Positions 16,101 to 18,231 of a DNA stretch of 18,231 bases are shown one piece after another. Source of the DNA: Azospirillum brasilense (lineage in GTDB: Bacteria > Pseudomonadota > Alphaproteobacteria > Rickettsiales > UBA3002); the NCBI GenBank assembly GCA_003241645.1, contig QFOX01000041.1, positions 1 to 18,231 of the forward strand, written 5' to 3'. A program made the translations under genes and the position numbers. Position 1 is the stretch's first letter. Every line of letters starts with the position of its first letter. Under the pieces are notes generated by a model. The model made no database searches. It saw only the letters and a list, made by a program, of their open reading frames with translations, and was not told the origin of the DNA.

Positions 16101-18231
16101 CGAGCTGGCCAACATCACCAACGGCTGGGGCGACATCATCATCGGCAGTAGCACGGGCAGCGGGGCCATGGCCGTGGCCGCCGCCACCTGGAACGACAAC
16201 CTGACCCTGCGCACGGGCGGCGGCACCCTCACCATCAGCGGCACCCAGACCATGGGCGCCAACAACCTGACCCTGCAGACCGACTCGAACCTTGCCCTCA
16301 ACGGCGACCTCAGCGGCACCGGCAATCTCTGGATCCGCACCAGCAGCTCGGCCACGGGTATCGGTATCGGCAACGGGCAGGCGGGCACGCTGGCGCTGGT
16401 GAATACCGAACTGGCGCGCATTCTCACCGGCTGGAACCAGGTCATGTTCGGCAGCGAGCTGCAGACAGGGGCCATCAACATTGGGGCCAATAGCTGGGCC
16501 AACGCCACGCATTTCGTCACCCGCGGCAACATCGTGCTCAACGGCGTGCAGAATTCGACCAAGACCAGCGGCACCACGCTGGTGTTTGCCACCACACAGG
16601 GCGCGTTCGTCAATAACGCCGGGGCCAGCGCCATTACCACCAGCGGCACCGGGCGCTACCTTGTCTACAGCGTGGATGCCGCCAACGACACGCTGGGCGG
16701 GCTGACCCGCCCCACCATTCTTACCAATACGACTTACGCGGCCTATGGCCCAGCGCTGGTCACGGAAACCGGCAATGTCTACATCTATGCGGGCGTAGTG
16801 CCGAAGGTGCTGTACCTGCAGATCGACAACAAGAACAAAGAATATGGCGGCAACCTGCCCCTGCTCACCTACACCTACCTGAGCGGCCTGCAGGGCAACG
16901 ATACGCTGGCCAATGCGATCATCAGCTACACGCTCAGCGTGCTTGGCAGCTCGCCGCTGGATAATGCGGGCACCACCCGCGCCATCACCGGCAGCTTCAC
17001 CACCGGGCTTGGCTATACCGTGAACGTGACCGACGGCACCCTGACCGTGACCAAAGCCACCATCAACGTGCAGGTGAACAACCAGACCCGCGCCTATGGC
17101 GATGCGAACCCGGCCCTTAGCCTCACCTATCTTGGCTTCCGCAACGGCGATGATGTGGCCGATCTCGACACGCTGGCCGCGGCCGGCGCTTCGGGCGCGA
17201 ACGCCTTCTCGCCGGTGGGCACCTACGCCATCACCAGTGCCGGCGGCGCGGCCGATGCGAACTATGATTTCGCCTATGCCTCCGGCACGCTGACCATCAC
17301 CAAAGCGGCCCTCACCATCACGGTGGATGATGTGAGCCGCACCTATGGCGCGGCCAACCCCATCTTTACCTACAGCTACAGCGGCCTGAAGAACGGCGAG
17401 GACGGCAGCGTGCTGGACAACGCCCCCAGCGCCTCCACCACCGCCAATGCGCTGAGCAACGTGGGCACCTACACCATCACCGGCAGCGCCGGGCTTGACG
17501 ATAATTATGCGATCACCGTGGTGAATGGCACGCTCACGGTCACCCCGGCCACGGTCACCGTCACGGCCGATGACAAAACCCGCACCTATGGTGCGGCCAA
17601 CCCCGCCCTGAGCCTGCATTATGCCGGCTTCATGAATGGCGAGGACAGCACCGTGCTATCCACCCTGCCCGGCTTATCGACGCTGGCCACGCTGGCCAGT
17701 AACGCGGGCACCTACAGCATCACCGCCAGTGGCGCGGCGGCCAGCAACTATATCTTCGCCTACGTGGATGGCACATTGACCATCACCAAGGCAACGCTGA
17801 CCGCGACGGCGGGTAACGGCACCCGTACCTATGGTGCAGCGAACCCAGCCTTCGGCGTGACCTACACCGGCTTCGTGAACGGCGAGGATAGTTCGGTGAT
17901 TGACACCCTTGCCACCGCTTCGACCACCGCCACGGCGCTCAGCAATGTGGGTACCTACGCCGTCACTGCCAGTGGCGGGGTGGATAATAACTACGACTTC
18001 ACCTACAGCCCCGGCACCCTCACCATCACCAAAGCCACGCTGACCGCAACCGCCGGTAACGGCACCCGCACCTATGGTGCTGCCAACCCGACCTTCGGCG
18101 TGACCTACACCGGCTTCGTGAACGGTGAGGAAAGTTCCGTCATTGATACGCTCGCCACCGCTTCGACCACCGCCACGGTGCTGAGCAATGTGGGTACCTA
18201 TGCGGTCACCGCTTCGGGTGCCAACGACGGT
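10150..18231 (+). CDS. Giant TpsA filamentous-haemagglutinin-like exoprotein (3' end outside window)
   Basis: 2,694 codons are open from the ATG at 10150 to the window edge with no stop. A signal peptide ends near YSA (residue 32). The TPS secretion domain follows, with NRIRD, LSANGQVVLLNPNGVVFG (NPNG at 113-116) and GLVASS as in FhaB relatives; it should be recognised by the TpsB POTRA domains. Residues about 300-430 are the conserved FHA middle (VVDASGKAGGGNVRIGGDYQG, VVWSDEATRFAG, LLLDPTNLTI). Residues about 521-2147 hold sixteen tandem repeats, then a RYLVYS junction at 2169, then at least six MBG repeats. The mature part shows no cysteine in my translation. It lies 54 bases after tpsB, probably as one operon. 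An ATG at 10183 would give a shorter, classical signal peptide. Expected role: secreted, surface-held beta-helical adhesin or biofilm fibre (inference). Confidence 0.92.
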   Translation, partial: MKFWRTHIGRTMQRAALVAVGFFACAPAVYSAPVGGTTTGGSATISQSGTTTTITQGSDRAIIRWDQFDIGQQEHVQFVQPSASAIAVNRIRDSKPSQIDGRLSANGQVVLLNPNGVVFGKTATVDVNGLVASSADMADENGFLNGGALKLDRPGNADAAIVNHGQITVGQAGLVGLVAPHVENNGLIAARLGKVTLASGDVTTIDLAGDNLVKVEATDAVIAQSVKNSGSITAEGGTVLLTAAQARGAVDALITHSGSITADSVGSQTGSITLAAGTGTVQVSGTVRARGTASASRGGTVQITAKRIALTGTAVVDASGKAGGGNVRIGGDYQGGGSLPRAQYTSVAKGAVLKANATEQGDAGSIVVWSDEATRFAGHAEATSAAGRGGLIEVSGKNYLNFNGTVGLAGATGAGSLLLDPTNLTISSGVDTDVSGTSPFAPVADDVTSVLNASTLLAALASGDVVVQTRSTGSQLGDIFVNAALSWVSGHSLTLSAHHQIVVNAPISAGSGNLTLHAQDVQLNANLSGSGRLHFLPLTDSISLGIGNGAAGTYLVDSTELGRITNGWSQLLFGRTDSTAGIDLRAASWNDALALQTGTGTISVNGAQAMGANDLSFTTDGDLALNAALTGTGTLAIQTASTAGTIGLGNAQPGGLNLTTTELGRLTDGWGLIRIGRTDSVGAMNLGALSWNDGLTLQAGSGGLQINGTQTMGANPLILSSDGDISLLGNLTGSGTLTIQAATAAGTMGLGNAQAGALQLDDAELGRITDGWASLVFGRADGTGTTNLGTLSWNDALTLQSGSGGIMNINGTQTMGANSLTLASDGDVNLLGNLTGSGSLYLQGASASSAIGLGNGQPGGLQLDATELGRITDGWANIYVGRTDGSGAINLGVITWNDALTLQSGSGGVITVNGVQTMGANSLTLASDGDVNLANNLIGTGNIYLQGTTSGSAIGLGNGQAGGLQLDATDMTRIVNGWANIYVGRTDGTGAINLGALLWNDNLTLQSGTGVININGTQTMGGNILTLASDGDVNLTGNLTGSGSLYLQGASASSAIGLGNGQTGGLTLDTAEMGRITNGWTNIYVGRADGSGAINLGVITWNDPLTLQSNTGVIGIHGGQTMGANNITFLTNADIALNGAVTGTTTFAVTPNAIGTSIGLGTGQAGTIQFSTAEIANITNGWSALIFGRTDGTGAINVGALTFNDITTIQSASGQLNINGALTMGANALTLRTNSDLALNAALTGTGTLTFFQSNTNVSMGLGTGQAGSYYLDSTELGRITNGWGNLIFGRTDSTVALNVGAASWNDNVTLRTGSGALNINGAQAMAGNSLTLQTDADLAVNAALTGTGTLTIAPSNNATSMGLAGAAGTLNIDATELANITNGWANLIFGSTTQTGAMNVGAASWNDNLNLRTNTGVITINGAQNLATNSLAIASSADLALNAALTGTGTLTIQGQNVASTVGIGDGMVGTMNLTNAELANITDGWANLIFGQTGQTGAMNVGAYSWVDPVQFRTGSGLMTIHGTQAMGANALSILTDSNLALNAALTGTGTLTIRNGSNGTSMGLAGAAGTLNLTNAELANITDGWASLIFGQTSQTGALNVGAYSWNDAVSFITNTGAISITGDQQLGSNNLSIQSNANPAIGAHLYGTGNLVLQGTSAATTLGIGTGQAGTFQLTDTEISFIADGWGTVQFGNSAQTGVLNVGERTWLDPVIFRTNTGAINFNGTQRMDNNALTIQTNSNLALTNALIGTGTLNILPSTGTTTMGIAGGAGTLNLDATDLSYISDGWGMIQFGNNAQTGNMAVGAASWNDHVTFMSNTGVITISGAQAMGANNLTISSNVDPVINAALGGTGTLTLAPTSNNITVGIGGGAGTYNISAAEIARLSDGWAQIILGRSDSSGAVTVNAASWTDPVTIQSGSGALTIAGAQAMGANNLSLITNSNLALNAALTGTGTLTIAPATAGTTIGLAGGAGTLALTTAELANITNGWGDIIIGSSTGSGAMAVAAATWNDNLTLRTGGGTLTISGTQTMGANNLTLQTDSNLALNGDLSGTGNLWIRTSSSATGIGIGNGQAGTLALVNTELARILTGWNQVMFGSELQTGAINIGANSWANATHFVTRGNIVLNGVQNSTKTSGTTLVFATTQGAFVNNAGASAITTSGTGRYLVYSVDAANDTLGGLTRPTILTNTTYAAYGPALVTETGNVYIYAGVVPKVLYLQIDNKNKEYGGNLPLLTYTYLSGLQGNDTLANAIISYTLSVLGSSPLDNAGTTRAITGSFTTGLGYTVNVTDGTLTVTKATINVQVNNQTRAYGDANPALSLTYLGFRNGDDVADLDTLAAAGASGANAFSPVGTYAITSAGGAADANYDFAYASGTLTITKAALTITVDDVSRTYGAANPIFTYSYSGLKNGEDGSVLDNAPSASTTANALSNVGTYTITGSAGLDDNYAITVVNGTLTVTPATVTVTADDKTRTYGAANPALSLHYAGFMNGEDSTVLSTLPGLSTLATLASNAGTYSITASGAAASNYIFAYVDGTLTITKATLTATAGNGTRTYGAANPAFGVTYTGFVNGEDSSVIDTLATASTTATALSNVGTYAVTASGGVDNNYDFTYSPGTLTITKATLTATAGNGTRTYGAANPTFGVTYTGFVNGEESSVIDTLATASTTATVLSNVGTYAVTASGANDG
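11710..16590 (+). repeat. Sixteen tandem ~306-bp repeats (101-103 residues) in TpsA
   Basis: The anchor E-L-x-x-I-T-(N/D)-G-W recurs with its N/D (T in the last copy) codon at 11845, 12151, 12457, 12766, 13075, 13381, 13687, 13993, 14296, 14602, 14905, 15211, 15514, 15817, 16120 and 16426, so spacing is always 303, 306 or 309 bases. Within each unit the order is LNAALTGTGTL, a G-rich turn (IGLGNGQAGTL), the ELxxITNGW anchor, a FGRTD or FGQT strand, GAINVGA, SWND, TLQSGSG, ING and MGANxLTL. Such periodic short strands suit a right-handed beta-helix. All length differences are whole codons. The last copy is degenerate (LTGW) and leads into the RYLVYS junction. Confidence 0.92.
16798..18231 (+). 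repeat. MBG (YGX-type) repeats in TpsA, at least six, last one cut by the window
   Basis: The (K/R)-x-Y-G-(G/D/A) motif recurs with its Tyr codon at 16843, 17095, 17344, 17587, 17830 and 18073, giving units of 252, 249, 243, 243 and 243 bases (81-84 residues). Each unit runs Y-G-x-x-(L/N)-P, a Y-x-G-(F/L)-x-(N/G)-(G/N)-(E/D) segment, a Ser/Thr/Ala-rich stretch, VGTYxIT, NY, and DGTLT(I/V)TKA. This matches the MBG family of surface-protein repeats as I recall it. The last two units are almost identical. More copies probably follow beyond 18231. Confidence 0.88.

Noticed and set aside
15094..17619. An 841-codon open frame on the minus strand, antisense to the TpsA repeats
   Set aside because: It mirrors the tandem repeats and biased GC-rich codons of tpsA. 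The plus frame has a signal peptide, family motifs and a matching TpsB, whereas the minus product only shows repeats derived from the opposite strand. The same applies to the long minus frames at 12214-13794 and 10075-11751.
11710..18231. Periodic repeats considered as a CRISPR array or satellite DNA
   Set aside because: Units are about 243-309 bases, all in one reading frame, diverge mostly at silent or turn positions and have no unique spacers. They are protein repeats.

Overview
This GC-rich window comes from a Gram-negative bacterium. It encodes a periplasmic sulfate-binding protein, an outer-membrane TpsB/Omp85-type porin and a type IV-pilin-like protein. An alphaproteobacterium is my best guess from gene style and the pilin-like family, but nothing here fixes the lineage.

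Bases 2-4941 (+ strand) hold a tightly packed operon: the 3' end of a sulfate-binding protein gene, then cysT, cysW, cysA and a full-length ABC exporter half-transporter. All four junctions are 4-base ATGA overlaps, so the five genes are probably translationally coupled. The first four make a sulfate/thiosulfate importer. The exporter is an unexpected fifth member.

Bases 4953-7229 (- strand) encode a 758-residue protein that starts like a type IV prepilin. It continues with a typical pilin-like head domain, five four-cysteine repeats and a C-terminal domain I do not recognise. A short AT-rich divergent region (7230-7402) separates it from a 247-residue M48-like membrane or periplasmic protein (7403-8146) whose zinc motif is broken (HEAAQ instead of HExxH). 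A tRNA-Arg(CCU) gene with an encoded CCA end follows at 8161-8237.

Bases 8347-18231 (+ strand) form a two-partner secretion (type Vb) locus: a TpsB outer-membrane transporter, then a giant TpsA exoprotein that is still open at the window edge (2,694 codons with no stop). The TpsA carries a signal peptide, the TPS domain with an NPNG motif, a conserved filamentous-haemagglutinin middle, sixteen tandem repeats of about 102 residues, an RYLVYS-type junction and at least six MBG (YGX-type) repeats.

The second half of the window therefore looks like a surface and adhesion region: a pilin-borne candidate adhesin, a pseudo-peptidase and a large secreted fibre with its own exporter. The most interesting points are the Cys-repeat pilin beside the inactive-looking M48 protein, the exporter coupled to the sulfate importer, and the young duplications in the TpsA repeats. 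I found no CRISPR array, insertion sequence, integrase or clear intrinsic terminator.
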